From JAIBBV01 sp044347745 (GTDB lineage Bacteria > Bdellovibrionota_C > UBA2361 > JAFLCA01): DNA of 61,037 nt. Below are positions 18,807 through 27,270 of the stretch, piece by piece. The stretch lies in NCBI GenBank assembly GCA_044347745.1, contig JBIKUD010000019.1:1-61037 (forward strand), written 5' to 3'. The notes under the pieces are model-generated. The model was not told the origin of the DNA. It was given only the letters and a program-made list of their open reading frames with translations, and did not search any database. How positions within the stretch are numbered: position 1 is the stretch's first letter; each line of letters starts with the position of its first letter. Made by a program: the position numbers and the translations under genes.

Positions 18807-19184
18807 ATGAATGCTCAACTAATTACACATTCGTATGAGGGAGTCCTCGGGCTTCTCATCGTCGCATCCGGTTTCCTTATTACCATGTTGGCATTGTCGG
18901 CCATTCTTGGTCCAAAGTTTCGCTCAAAAACAAAACAGCTTCCTTTTGAGTGTGGCTCGGTCTCCGTAGGTGATGTCTCTGAGCAAAGATTTAATGTGCG
19001 GTTTTACCTCGTAGCCATGTTGTTTATTCTCTTTGATATCGAAGTTATTTTTATGTACCCCTGGGCGATGGTATTGCCAGAGCTTGGCGTATTTGCACTT
19101 ATAGAAATGCTTGTTTTTATGGCAGTTTTAACCGTAGGGCTTATATACGTCTGGAAAAAAGGCGTCTTTAATTGGAATGACTAA
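18807..19184 (+). CDS. nuoA: NADH-quinone oxidoreductase subunit A
   Basis: Membrane subunit of respiratory complex I, 125 residues from the ATG (a GTG three codons earlier is possible). Three membrane helices, the family loop QLPFECGSVSVGD, and FDIEVIFMYPWA are present. No other nuo gene adjoins it; it sits between a tRNA and an unrelated membrane-protein gene, so this is a detached or extra copy. No strong ribosome-binding site is seen. Confidence 0.92.
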   Translation: MNAQLITHSYEGVLGLLIVASGFLITMLALSAILGPKFRSKTKQLPFECGSVSVGDVSEQRFNVRFYLVAMLFILFDIEVIFMYPWAMVLPELGVFALIEMLVFMAVLTVGLIYVWKKGVFNWND

Positions 19185-19262
19185 AGTCTAAGTCTTCCGT
19201 CTGTCTCTTGTGCACGCCACGGCTTTTGAATTGAATAAACTCTGAAGCTTTATTTCTTAGAG

Positions 19263-20258
19263 ATGCCGCGTGTGAAGCCACAACTCATTTTTTTATTGTT
19301 CCTGCTCCTACCGCATGTAACATCAAGTCTCAATTTTTTGCCTGTCCCGCCGTTGTGGTGGGAGGAAGTTAATCTTTTCTACAGCGGATATTATCTCTGT
19401 TTTCATTTATTTGCTGTAATTTCGTTTTTATGTTTTCACTTTGGCCTAAAGCCACGAGCGCGAATGGCTTTTGTGCTGTGGAGTGCAGTTCTGCTTGTGG
19501 GCTATGCGGCCCGTTTTGCCCCTTTTTTTAGCAAGCCAGAATTTCCTGCATCTATTCAATCAGAAGAGGAGCAACCAGAGGTGCTGTCGGTGCTTTTTGC
19601 CCCGCTTAACCCGCTTACGAACACCGAAAGCCTAAAAACCCTCGTGTTTCGAAAGCTACCGACGTTGGTGGCGGTGAGTGGATTAACCGAGAAGCTCGAC
19701 CTGTCAAAAGCTGAGAATCTCTATCACTCCACTTATGAGGTTCCCCGAGCAGACGGATTTGGAGTTGCGCTCTATAGCCGCATTCCGATTCTTGATGCCC
19801 AGGTGCTTAATCTTGAATCAGATTTGCCTCCGGTGCTTTCGGTGACGCTTGATACCTTGGATACGCCTCTACGGGTGTTATTATTTAAAACACCAGCGCC
19901 GTTTTCTGCCGAGGCGTATCACCAAACAAAGCTATTAGTGAGAAGACTTTCGACGCCGCTAAGGCATACGAGCGATCCGTTACTCGTGTTGGCACAATTA
20001 AATGCTCCTCAAAGTTCACTTTCGTATAATCGTTTGCGTAAAGCCGCCAAGCTCAGCGATGCGATGAAAGGATACGGAATTTTAAAAACCTGGCACGAAT
20101 CGGAGCCACTGCTCCATTTTACACTTTCACACGTATTGTATCGAGGAAACCTTAAGCCCCTGAATTATGTCAGCACCGAGTCAGTTGGAGGTGGGCATAT
20201 TCCGATGCTTGTCGAGTTTGAATTCTTTAAGCCTTTTAATGTTCAAGATGCTGGCTAA
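19263..20258 (+). CDS. Membrane protein with degenerate endonuclease/exonuclease/phosphatase-like domain
   Basis: 331 residues. Two to three membrane helices lie at ~7-23, 40-60 and 67-87; the rest resembles the EEP (exonuclease/endonuclease/phosphatase) fold in its strand order: VALYSRIPIL, then VLAQLNAPQSS where GDFN normally stands, SHVLY where IDHI stands, and GGGHIPMLVEF where GSDHxPV stands. Catalytic Asp positions are therefore lost while the final His remains. I infer a non-catalytic relative; family assignment is moderate. It overlaps or abuts the next membrane-protein gene. Confidence 0.6.
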   Translation: MPRVKPQLIFLLFLLLPHVTSSLNFLPVPPLWWEEVNLFYSGYYLCFHLFAVISFLCFHFGLKPRARMAFVLWSAVLLVGYAARFAPFFSKPEFPASIQSEEEQPEVLSVLFAPLNPLTNTESLKTLVFRKLPTLVAVSGLTEKLDLSKAENLYHSTYEVPRADGFGVALYSRIPILDAQVLNLESDLPPVLSVTLDTLDTPLRVLLFKTPAPFSAEAYHQTKLLVRRLSTPLRHTSDPLLVLAQLNAPQSSLSYNRLRKAAKLSDAMKGYGILKTWHESEPLLHFTLSHVLYRGNLKPLNYVSTESVGGGHIPMLVEFEFFKPFNVQDAG

Positions 20259-20259
20259 G

Positions 20260-21696
20260 ATGGGCGAGTTAAAAAGTGCCATGCTCCAATTGTTCGTGCT
20301 GGCGATCATTGTGGCAACGCATCTCTTGCGTCCAGAATTTATTGCCGACGATGCTTACATTCATCTGCGTATCGCCAGCAACTTTGTCTCTAGCGGAGCC
20401 CCCTACTTTAATGCTGGCGAAGCGGTAAACGCTTCATCGAGTATGCTTTGGACGCTTCTCTTAAGCGTGTTTGTGGCTTGTTTAGGTCCAAAGGAGTGGC
20501 TACTTCCTCTCCTTGCAGCTGTAAGTCTTGCTGCGTTAACGAGAGAAAGTTGGGTATTTTTGAGAACGAGAAGCTCTCAAATTTTTGCTGTCCTCGGCAC
20601 CCTGGGCGTTTTGGGAGCTACGCTGAGTACTAGTTTACAAGGTATGGAGACGCCGCTTGCTTTGTTTCTGCTTGTAAGAGGGTTTAATCTTCTCTCGGCT
20701 AATAGAGCGGGCGCATGTATCTACTTAAGTCTAGCTGCATGCACACGTCTTGAGTGTCTCGTCTTTTTGTTACTCTGCGTCTCATTTCTGCCGTACGCAA
20801 AAGGTAAAAAGGTATCTGAAATACTTGCGGTATTTCTGCCGTATCTGGCTTTTCTTCTTTTTATGTTTGGCTCGCTTATCCCTCAATCGGTTGTTGCAAA
20901 GTCCGCAATTTATAAACTTTCTATATTTGATTCATTTTTTCTTTCGGTACGAGCGTATCTAGGGCCACAGGCATTTGATAATTTTCCGCTTCTTGTCTCT
21001 ATTTTTTCCGTCGCGCTTTTGGTGCTCTTTTTCTTCGATGCTGTCCAGAATAGAGGCGCATGGATATCAAAGCGCCAAGAAACGATTATGCTCTGGGGAG
21101 CCATTCTTATATGGACGGCCTACCTACTGCGAACAGTTTATGTATTCCCCTGGTATTCGCCGCTTTACGTAGTTCCGTTACTCCTCGCTCTTGTGGGGAG
21201 ATCGGATACTTCTTTGACTCGTTACGCAGCCTTGTTTGTCTGTGTCTGTCCTCTGCTTCTTCGCTTTTTGCTCGATGGATATGCAACTGTGGCTCAACCT
21301 GCTTTTTTTTCGCAGTACGAAGGTGGGCAGCGAGCGCTGGCCTATCGGCAGCTTGGAGCGGAACTTACGCGTGCCTGCCCAAACTGCACATTGCTTGCCG
21401 CTGAAATTGGAGGCCTGGCAGTTGGGTTTCCTGGGCGGGTGTATGATGCTGCCGGTTTGGCGAGCCCAGATGCAGTTCCGTATCAAATTCCATATCAAGC
21501 TAATAATTTTGGTGGAGTTGTTGCGCCAGATTATGTTGCCCAGGTGAAACCCGATTTTGTCGTGGGCGTAGAAGCGATGCTTAGCGCATTTAAGCAAAGT
21601 ACCGAATTTAAGAATTATTCAAGGCAGGACATTTTGGTTTCGCATCAGGGGCGCGAAGGAAAACTAGAGGCGTGGCGAAGAAATAGTCAACTGTAA
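20260..21696 (+). CDS. Polytopic GT-C-like glycosyltransferase/arabinofuranosyltransferase-type membrane protein
   Basis: About 478 residues and ten or more hydrophobic helices. The first extracytoplasmic loop carries DDAYIHLRIASN, then FNAGEAVNASSSMLW, which matches GT-C proteins that use polyprenyl-phosphate sugars (acidic DD pair plus GE.V..SSPLW). The C-terminal ~120 residues form a soluble domain (LLAAEIGGLAVGFPG). An ATG just after the preceding stop was chosen; upstream in-frame ATGs overlapping the previous gene are possible. Acceptor and sugar are unknown. Confidence 0.65.
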   Translation: MGELKSAMLQLFVLAIIVATHLLRPEFIADDAYIHLRIASNFVSSGAPYFNAGEAVNASSSMLWTLLLSVFVACLGPKEWLLPLLAAVSLAALTRESWVFLRTRSSQIFAVLGTLGVLGATLSTSLQGMETPLALFLLVRGFNLLSANRAGACIYLSLAACTRLECLVFLLLCVSFLPYAKGKKVSEILAVFLPYLAFLLFMFGSLIPQSVVAKSAIYKLSIFDSFFLSVRAYLGPQAFDNFPLLVSIFSVALLVLFFFDAVQNRGAWISKRQETIMLWGAILIWTAYLLRTVYVFPWYSPLYVVPLLLALVGRSDTSLTRYAALFVCVCPLLLRFLLDGYATVAQPAFFSQYEGGQRALAYRQLGAELTRACPNCTLLAAEIGGLAVGFPGRVYDAAGLASPDAVPYQIPYQANNFGGVVAPDYVAQVKPDFVVGVEAMLSAFKQSTEFKNYSRQDILVSHQGREGKLEAWRRNSQL

Positions 21697-21810
21697 CACC
21701 TTTTGGTTAGGCTATTTGCCTTTGAATCTCAGCTTATAATTTAATTGATTTCGAGTGGGCCCCGGGCTAAGTTTTCGGGAGGTGTTTAAGTTGTTATTGA
21801 GGCAAGCTGT

Positions 21811-22413
21811 ATGCCGTATATCGTACCCGGTGTGAAGGGAGAGTCTGAGAGGTTATCAGGCCAAGACGAGGCACTCCAAAGAGCGCTTGATCTGCTAGAT
21901 GGCGGGGCTGCGCCAGATGATCCTTTTCAGCGTTTGATAGTTGAACCTCTTCAGCGGATTGCTGACGCTTTTACGAAGTCATCTGAAATTCAAATGCAGC
22001 TTGAAGCAGATCGCGATGACGCGTTTAACGCCGTCCGCTATCGAATGGGTGAGCTGGTTGATTTGTTTTCTCCCGATCAAGGAGACACGATTTTAGAACG
22101 ACTTGACGCCCGTAACATTATAGATGGGCTGCTTAGATTTTCTGGTGCGCTCGAACAAGGGATAAAACTTAGAGTTATAGTTCCGCACGCGGAAACGATT
22201 GCCCTTCAACAGGTTCTTGAATCTGGCTTGGAGAAATTATTACAGTTTTCCAAACTTCCACAGCAAGATGATACTCACTACTCTCTTCAGCGGCGGATTG
22301 ATGCAATTTCGTATGATGATCTTGAAGGTGTTGCAGCGTCGGTGCTTGATGTGATTAAGAGCTGGGTAAAAAGCGATCCCCTAATTAGGACCGTATCATT
22401 CACTTTGCCATAA
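21811..22413 (+). CDS. Hypothetical cytoplasmic protein, unrecognised
   Basis: 200 residues, strongly acidic and almost entirely helical, with no signal peptide or membrane helix. GAGG precedes the ATG at about 8 bases. It does not show the GrpE signature although length and helical character are similar. Its stop lies ~50 bases from the scrambled mazG/dsbA remnant on the other strand. No function assigned. Confidence 0.65.
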   Translation: MPYIVPGVKGESERLSGQDEALQRALDLLDGGAAPDDPFQRLIVEPLQRIADAFTKSSEIQMQLEADRDDAFNAVRYRMGELVDLFSPDQGDTILERLDARNIIDGLLRFSGALEQGIKLRVIVPHAETIALQQVLESGLEKLLQFSKLPQQDDTHYSLQRRIDAISYDDLEGVAASVLDVIKSWVKSDPLIRTVSFTLP

Positions 22414-22462
22414 GACGACGAAATGGATTTCGCGTATTGATATTGGTGTTAATTCGCGGGAC

Positions 22463-22716
22463 TCATTTCCGCTTAATTTTTTGCCATAGTTCCTCTAACT
22501 CTTGGCGCGACTTTTTGTCTAAGCCTTCAGGCGTAGCCTGCTCCATGGCTTGAAATCGCTTGGTAAATTTCGAATTGGCCGTCATTAAGCAGTTCTGGAT
22601 TAAAAAAGAGTGCTTCGAGTACTTCTTTAAATTTTCCTTGTTGCTTCGCGCAGGCCGCCACCGAAGCAGCACCTGCAGCAGACGGATGCGACTCAAGGAT
22701 ATAGTCTTGGTACGAA
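22463..22716 (-). pseudogene. Chimeric remnant: mazG 3' end joined to an internal dsbA piece
   Basis: On the minus strand the first part matches the central DsbA-like protein encoded at 27.7 kb (YILESHP, AACAKQQGKFKEV, NPELLNDGQF). It then jumps, through the shared 10-mer TCGAATTGGC, into the last 37 codons of MazG (NSKFTKRFQAMEQATPEGLD and the stop). The frames differ on the two sides. In the intact locus the two copies of that 10-mer are 964 bases apart, so a duplicate copy has lost exactly that interval. Roughly 75 bases on the mazG side are identical to the intact gene, while the dsbA side has diverged. Confidence 0.88.
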
Positions 22717-22933
22717 TACAAATATCTTAAGGCGGTATCACAGGGACGCAAATTTATTTAGGAATGCAGCTAGTAGGAAGCTGGGGTTATAAGGTCTTAC
22801 CACACTATCTAGTTGTGCTATGCTCAGGGACATAAGATTAAATTAAGCGCTGGTCATTCATAAAAATAGCCCATCACAATCATTTGGGTTTCAACGCAAA
22901 CAAATTTCAACTACAAACGAAAGGCTCCTCCCT

Positions 22934-23311
22934 ATGGTTAGTAAAATTGTGCGTTACGGTCTCATCGGTTTCATTATATTGCTTGTTGTGGGTTCGCTAG
23001 GAGGTCCAACAAAGGAGGAAGAGGAAAATAAAGACCAGGAGTGGGCTAACTCTCGAAAGGCTTTTTGCGATTCCATTGGCCCTAGTTTAAAGATTGCTAT
23101 GGAAAGTTACGTTGAGCGGGTCTCAAGCGATAAGAGAGAGGTCTTTGCATTGCCGTCATTTGCGCAAGCCCGCTACGCCGACAAAGAGGCGTTTATAACA
23201 GCATACGCAAAGTGCGTCGCAAAGCATGATGCAGCCGTAGTGCGGGATAATATTTCTGGGCGTGTCGTTATGGAATATGGCCCTTTCAGCGGAGTGTCGG
23301 TTCCTGACTAA
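22934..23311 (+). CDS. Small membrane-anchored protein, unrecognised
   Basis: 125 residues with one N-terminal hydrophobic helix at ~7-23 followed by an acidic stretch (KEEEENKD) and a soluble domain containing two cysteines (CDSIG, AKCVAK) that could form a disulfide outside the cytoplasm. GAAAGG lies upstream. It is the first gene of the accessory stretch after the mazG/dsbA remnant. Function unknown. Confidence 0.6.
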   Translation: MVSKIVRYGLIGFIILLVVGSLGGPTKEEEENKDQEWANSRKAFCDSIGPSLKIAMESYVERVSSDKREVFALPSFAQARYADKEAFITAYAKCVAKHDAAVVRDNISGRVVMEYGPFSGVSVPD

Positions 23312-23393
23312 ATTGCGCCCCCTGGGAGCCTGCGATTTGGCAAGAAACCGAACAACTCACGCTTACTTCCAATTGGCATCAGTTTGTCTGACG

Positions 23394-23648
23394 CTATTGC
23401 CATTTACAAAATTCCCTCCACCATAGGGTGTAGTTGTGTTCAATAGCATCAGCGTCAGAGACATCGCCCAAAACATTTAAAGAAGACCAGTCTGCAATTT
23501 CAATCGCACCGTCTGTTCCTTTTAGTGCCAGGACCCATCTGCCCCTATCGGCCATTACCCTAGCAAGCATTCCACCTTGAACTTCAACGATATCATCTTC
23601 ATGGATAAGCTTCCCGTATCTGCCTCTTTTCCCTGTCGGTCGCTTCAT
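23394..23648 (-). CDS. Small hypothetical protein
   Basis: 84 residues from an ATG preceded by AAGGAAA; a longer frame would add 13 residues without better support. The N-terminus is very basic (MKRPTGKRGRYGK), followed by a beta-rich SH3-like pattern (DDIVEVQGGMLARVMADRGRWVLAL) and a Trp-rich tail. A small adaptor or nucleic-acid-binding fold is possible but not shown. Confidence 0.5.
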   Translation of the reverse strand: MKRPTGKRGRYGKLIHEDDIVEVQGGMLARVMADRGRWVLALKGTDGAIEIADWSSLNVLGDVSDADAIEHNYTLWWREFCKWQ

Positions 23649-23901
23649 AAATTTCCTTTTCAATGTAATTGGGGCCTTAGTGCCCAATATTTATTATACC
23701 CCCTACCGTTGTGTTAACTTCATCGCGTGCTCTGGTGCGGGAAAATATTTCAAGTCCCAAGCACCTAATTTGCAAAACGATAGGGTGTCACAATCGCGAA
23801 AAGGACGTTTTTACTTGAGCGGAGGGTAAAGTGCGAATAAACTTACTAACTCGTTGCTTAGGTGTTGTAGACACTTTGTGTCGCGCGGGAAGAGAGGCCA
23901 T

Positions 23902-24714
23902 GTGAACAACCTTCTTTGGATAACATATGCTTGGGTAGATAATGAACAAGGAAACTTTGATTTCCTTGTTCAAAAGCTAGGCCAGTCTGGTATCGCTACT
24001 TCATTCGACCGAATCACATTAATTCCAGGGCGACGACTTTGGACACAAATTGCCGATCGAATTTCCTCGAGTGAACTAGCAGGCTGGGCATATCTATTAA
24101 CTCCCAACAGCATTAATAGTACGGCTTGTCAGGAAGAAATGAGCTACGCACTTCAGCGCGCGCTGGAAACCAAAGGGAGCGGATTCCCTCTAATCGGCCT
24201 TATGCATCAAATTAATATCCGAGACGTCCCGCTTCCATTGCGAGTGCGACTTTGCGTTAACCTTGCTGAACCTGATTGGATTGAAGAGATCAGAGCTGGG
24301 CTCATAGGAAAGCCTCCGAATAGAGTCAAAACAGAGAGAGACGAATTTTTCTGCCAGGCCCACTATGACTATTTAGGTAAGAAAGGGCATTTTGCGCTTG
24401 AAGTAGGCACTCGATTTGCAGAGTTAAAATATTGGCGTATCGCAGTTCCTCTCGATGGTCCGCCAATTATCTCATGGGGAACGGGCCCTCGAAATGCAGG
24501 AGGGTTATCAAGTTTTCAACATGATGCTGTTTCCGGAGAATATCCTGATATTGGTGGTGTTCCAATGGCTTTTGTCGGCTCAGGCGACTCAATCACTCCA
24601 GCTATTTCAGCATATGTAATCTTTGATGGGGCACTTCCAAAAAAATTTTTCTTTGGCACAACCACAGAACCATTTAGTACAGAAGTAAAAGGAAAAATTC
24701 TATTGGTAAAATGA
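23902..24714 (+). CDS. TIR-domain protein, possible anti-phage NADase
   Basis: 270 residues from a GTG with GAGAGG at 5-base spacing; a TTG sixteen codons upstream is the alternative. Residues ~1-110 read as a TIR domain: LLWITYAWVD (box 1), TSFDRITLIPGR, and INSTACQEEMSYAL, where Glu78/79 occupy the position of the catalytic Glu of NAD-cleaving TIRs. Residues ~140-270 form a beta-rich domain of unknown type that could be a sensor. It is a lone gene in an accessory island, with no ThsA, SAVED or other Thoeris/CBASS partner nearby. Defence role is inference. Confidence 0.72.
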   Translation: MNNLLWITYAWVDNEQGNFDFLVQKLGQSGIATSFDRITLIPGRRLWTQIADRISSSELAGWAYLLTPNSINSTACQEEMSYALQRALETKGSGFPLIGLMHQINIRDVPLPLRVRLCVNLAEPDWIEEIRAGLIGKPPNRVKTERDEFFCQAHYDYLGKKGHFALEVGTRFAELKYWRIAVPLDGPPIISWGTGPRNAGGLSSFQHDAVSGEYPDIGGVPMAFVGSGDSITPAISAYVIFDGALPKKFFFGTTTEPFSTEVKGKILLVK

Positions 24715-24999
24715 TTAGGAATATTGTTACTTAACCACAATGTCCATACACCAATATGTGGCCACCCTGGGCTGCAACCCCCAGCTCGCACATCTCCTTA
24801 GCTCCAAGTCAATTTTCAAGCAGTCCTCTCACTACTGTAGGTTTAAGTCCAAGAAGCTCGCAGCAAAAGCGAAAACTAAATTTATCGCTGTTAAGCCAAG
24901 CTGAGCTGGGAGGCGCTTTCTGGACAACTCTTCATTGATATTAAAGGTGGCGTGAATTCAATTGAGTATAACGGTAATCTCACGTTTAAAGCGGACAAC

Positions 25000-25194
25000 C
25001 TACATATTGTGTGGCGGTCTTTCTAGCTTGCTAAGTCTAACTCTCACATCTCGGAGCTCAAGTTCCAATTCAGAAATTCGTTTTTCAAGGGGCCCATAAA
25101 CCCTGTAGTTTATGAAAAACCCGAAAACGACCAAAAATGGCACTGATATAATCATAAAGGGCAATGTTGTCATCCAAGAATCAATTATATGCAT
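25000..25194 (-). CDS. Small membrane protein with coiled-coil tail
   Basis: 64 residues: one membrane helix at ~9-29 (LPFMIISVPFLVVFGFFI) then a charged heptad-like segment (LEKRISELELELRDVRVRL). A TAGGTAG sequence precedes the ATG. Such short anchored coiled coils are common in accessory regions. No family is recognised and it could be non-functional. Confidence 0.45.
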   Translation of the reverse strand: MHIIDSWMTTLPFMIISVPFLVVFGFFINYRVYGPLEKRISELELELRDVRVRLSKLERPPHNM

Positions 25195-25454
25195 CGGAAA
25201 CTACCTATAGATAGTCAGTTTATTGGGATTAATTGCAACATACCCTAAGGCCTTCATATCCCTGAAGGGGCGAATCAACGACGAATGAGCGTGGCTCTTA
25301 AGAGTATTTCGTATTTTAGTGTCTTATGCGATGATCACCCGCCTAGTGTGCATAGCGCCTCTACAAATAGTCCATAACGCTACTCGAGTAAGATACTTAG
25401 ACCTGATTTACATGGTAGGCGAAGCCCTGCCCAGGCCAACAACAAAGGAATAAA

Positions 25455-25868
25455 ATGCGATCTATATTAGTAGCTACACTAATTCTCATACCAAGCCTAG
25501 CGTCGGCTGAATTTATTCCTGCAGGGTGCTACGTAGCAGACTATTATCGAACCGATCCGTGTTGGTCTTCATACTCAGCTTTCTACGAATGGAACAATTA
25601 CAATAACTCATCACTCACCGTCTCCTACTACGGAGGTCCAGTAGCAACAATCATTCAGGCAGTACAGAATGAACAAACAGCAAAGAACGCCTGTTTAAAT
25701 CAGCGCGATGCCTTAATCAATGCTTTCGGAGAAGAGCAGAACCGAGCAAATAATAATTATGATATCGCAGTCTATTACCAAGGCGAATATTCTAAACAAG
25801 CAAGCTATGCAAAAAAATTAAAAAAGGCTTGCGGCACGAAGTGTAAGAAGATTAAAGCACCAAAGTAG
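25455..25868 (+). CDS. Secreted Tyr/Asn-rich protein, unrecognised
   Basis: 137 residues. A clear Sec signal peptide (MRSILVATLILIPSLASA) with cleavage before EF, and AAAGGA five bases before the ATG. The mature part is rich in Tyr, Asn and Trp in its first half, has five cysteines (pairs near the N- and C-terminus suggest disulfides), and a basic C-terminus (KKACGTKCKKIK). No homologue recognised. Confidence 0.68.
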   Translation: MRSILVATLILIPSLASAEFIPAGCYVADYYRTDPCWSSYSAFYEWNNYNNSSLTVSYYGGPVATIIQAVQNEQTAKNACLNQRDALINAFGEEQNRANNNYDIAVYYQGEYSKQASYAKKLKKACGTKCKKIKAPK

Positions 25869-26052
25869 AACCGCACCTTGACCAAATGGCACAAATTTAA
25901 ACTGCGGATGCCCGATCCTATTGAGCTCAATTGATCTTGAGACGCGCAACAAATAAACTTAGAGATTTGGATACCCGTCTCGCTTCAGCAAAATATAAAC
26001 TAAGCCGCCAAGGTCTGTAACAATTCGGGTTGGCGATGATAACAGGCCCAGA

Positions 26053-26410
26053 CTAAATTACACGCCCGTTTACTTCACGAACAACAAGCGGAATATCGTC
26101 TTGCATGCGAAAATAGCTGGAGTTATCAATTCTCAATGCCCCTGCTTTTACGCCAAGGGGCACAAACTCTTTTGACAACTCTTGGCTTGTAGCAAATAAA
26201 GCTACATCCACGCGATCGAAGCTGTGTGCCTCTAGCTTCTCCACCACAGCCCTCCAGCCACTCACTTTGTACATTTCGCCATCTGAATCTTCAGACGCGA
26301 GGATGGACACTTCCTCAAACGCGATATTCTTCTCGCCAATAATGTCTATCATTTCGCCGCCAATAACCCCGTGGCTCCAGCAATGGCAATGCAATTCTTT
26401 TTACGCCTAG
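26053..26410 (-). pseudogene. Aspartate-semialdehyde dehydrogenase fragment, frameshifted and truncated
   Basis: The N-terminal third of Asd is legible: KKNCIAIAGATG in one frame, then VIGGEMIDIIGEKN onward in the next after loss of one G in a run of G (C4 on the given strand, 26367-26370). SILASEDSDG, VDVALFATSQELSKEF, GALRIDNSSYFRMQDDIP and EVNGRV match the NADP-binding domain of Asd. A stop then ends the frame at ~115 codons of an expected ~340, before the catalytic Cys region. No usable start codon is seen. It is a relic beside mazG; an intact asd should exist elsewhere. Confidence 0.85.
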
Positions 26411-26482
26411 ATGTCTCCTTGGTACCAAGAAAGGGTGAGCGGTGGCTAGGACAGGGAAAAGCGCGGCTCAGGTTGCGGGGGC

Positions 26483-27268
26483 TCATTCCTGCTTAATCTT
26501 TTGCCAAAGCTTTTCGAGATCCTGGCGCGACTTTTTGTCTAAGCCTTCAGGCGTAGCCTGCTCCATGGCTTGAAATCGCTTGGTAAATTTCGAATTGGCT
26601 TTATTAAGCACTTCCTCAGCGTTGAGGCCCAATTTGCGAGTAAGTTGCGCCAACGTAAAAAGCAAATCGCCAAGCTCTTCTTGCATGTGGGCTTCGTGCT
26701 GCGCTTCTTTAAAAGTTGCTAAAAACTCTTGCAGTTCTTCGGTTACTTTTTGTTTTACTTCGTCAGCCGAATTCCAATCAAATCCAACTCTCGCTACTTT
26801 TTCCCCAATTCGGTGGGCTCGCAGCAGACTGGGCAATCCCTTTGGGATACCTTCGAGAAGGCTCCCATTAGGGGCTCGATTTTTAGCCTTCATCTGCTCC
26901 CAATTTTTAACGGCCGCTTCAGCGTCTTTAGCTTTTGCATCACCAAACACATGCGGATGCCTAAATACAAGCTTTTCGCTCAGCTTCTTTACAACCTCAT
27001 CTATGGTAAATGTTTTGTTGTCTTTTGCCACTTGGGCATGCAAAGCCACCTGTAAGAGCACGTCGCCCAGTTCCTCTGGAAGTTTGGAAGTACTTTGATC
27101 CGAACTATGCTCGTCAATTGCATCGAGCACTTCATAGGCTTCTTCGATGAGGTAAGGCTTAAGGCTCTCGTGGGTTTGTTTTAAATCCCACGGACACCCA
27201 CCATTTGGATCGCGGAGTTTTGCGACGATGTTCAAGAGTTCTTCAAAAAGCTGGCCAGAAGATGGCAT
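26483..27268 (-). CDS. mazG: Nucleoside triphosphate pyrophosphohydrolase MazG
   Basis: House-cleaning enzyme hydrolysing (d)NTPs to monophosphates and pyrophosphate. Two MazG helical repeats of metal-binding Glu/Asp are visible: EEAYEVLDAI and EELGDVLLQV in the first half, EELQEF and EELGDLLFTL in the second. 261 residues is typical of full-length MazG. It starts two bases after the dsbA-like stop, so the two form an operon. Its 3' end is duplicated at 22.46 kb. Confidence 0.94.
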   Translation of the reverse strand: MPSSGQLFEELLNIVAKLRDPNGGCPWDLKQTHESLKPYLIEEAYEVLDAIDEHSSDQSTSKLPEELGDVLLQVALHAQVAKDNKTFTIDEVVKKLSEKLVFRHPHVFGDAKAKDAEAAVKNWEQMKAKNRAPNGSLLEGIPKGLPSLLRAHRIGEKVARVGFDWNSADEVKQKVTEELQEFLATFKEAQHEAHMQEELGDLLFTLAQLTRKLGLNAEEVLNKANSKFTKRFQAMEQATPEGLDKKSRQDLEKLWQKIKQE

Positions 27269-27270
27269 AA

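Noticed and set aside
21811..22413. GrpE-like call
   Set aside because: Length and helical content are similar but the GrpE C-terminal signature is missing.
24756..24938. 60-codon plus-strand frame after the TIR gene
   Set aside because: Ser/Leu/Pro-rich, no ribosome-binding site, no family; treated as non-coding.
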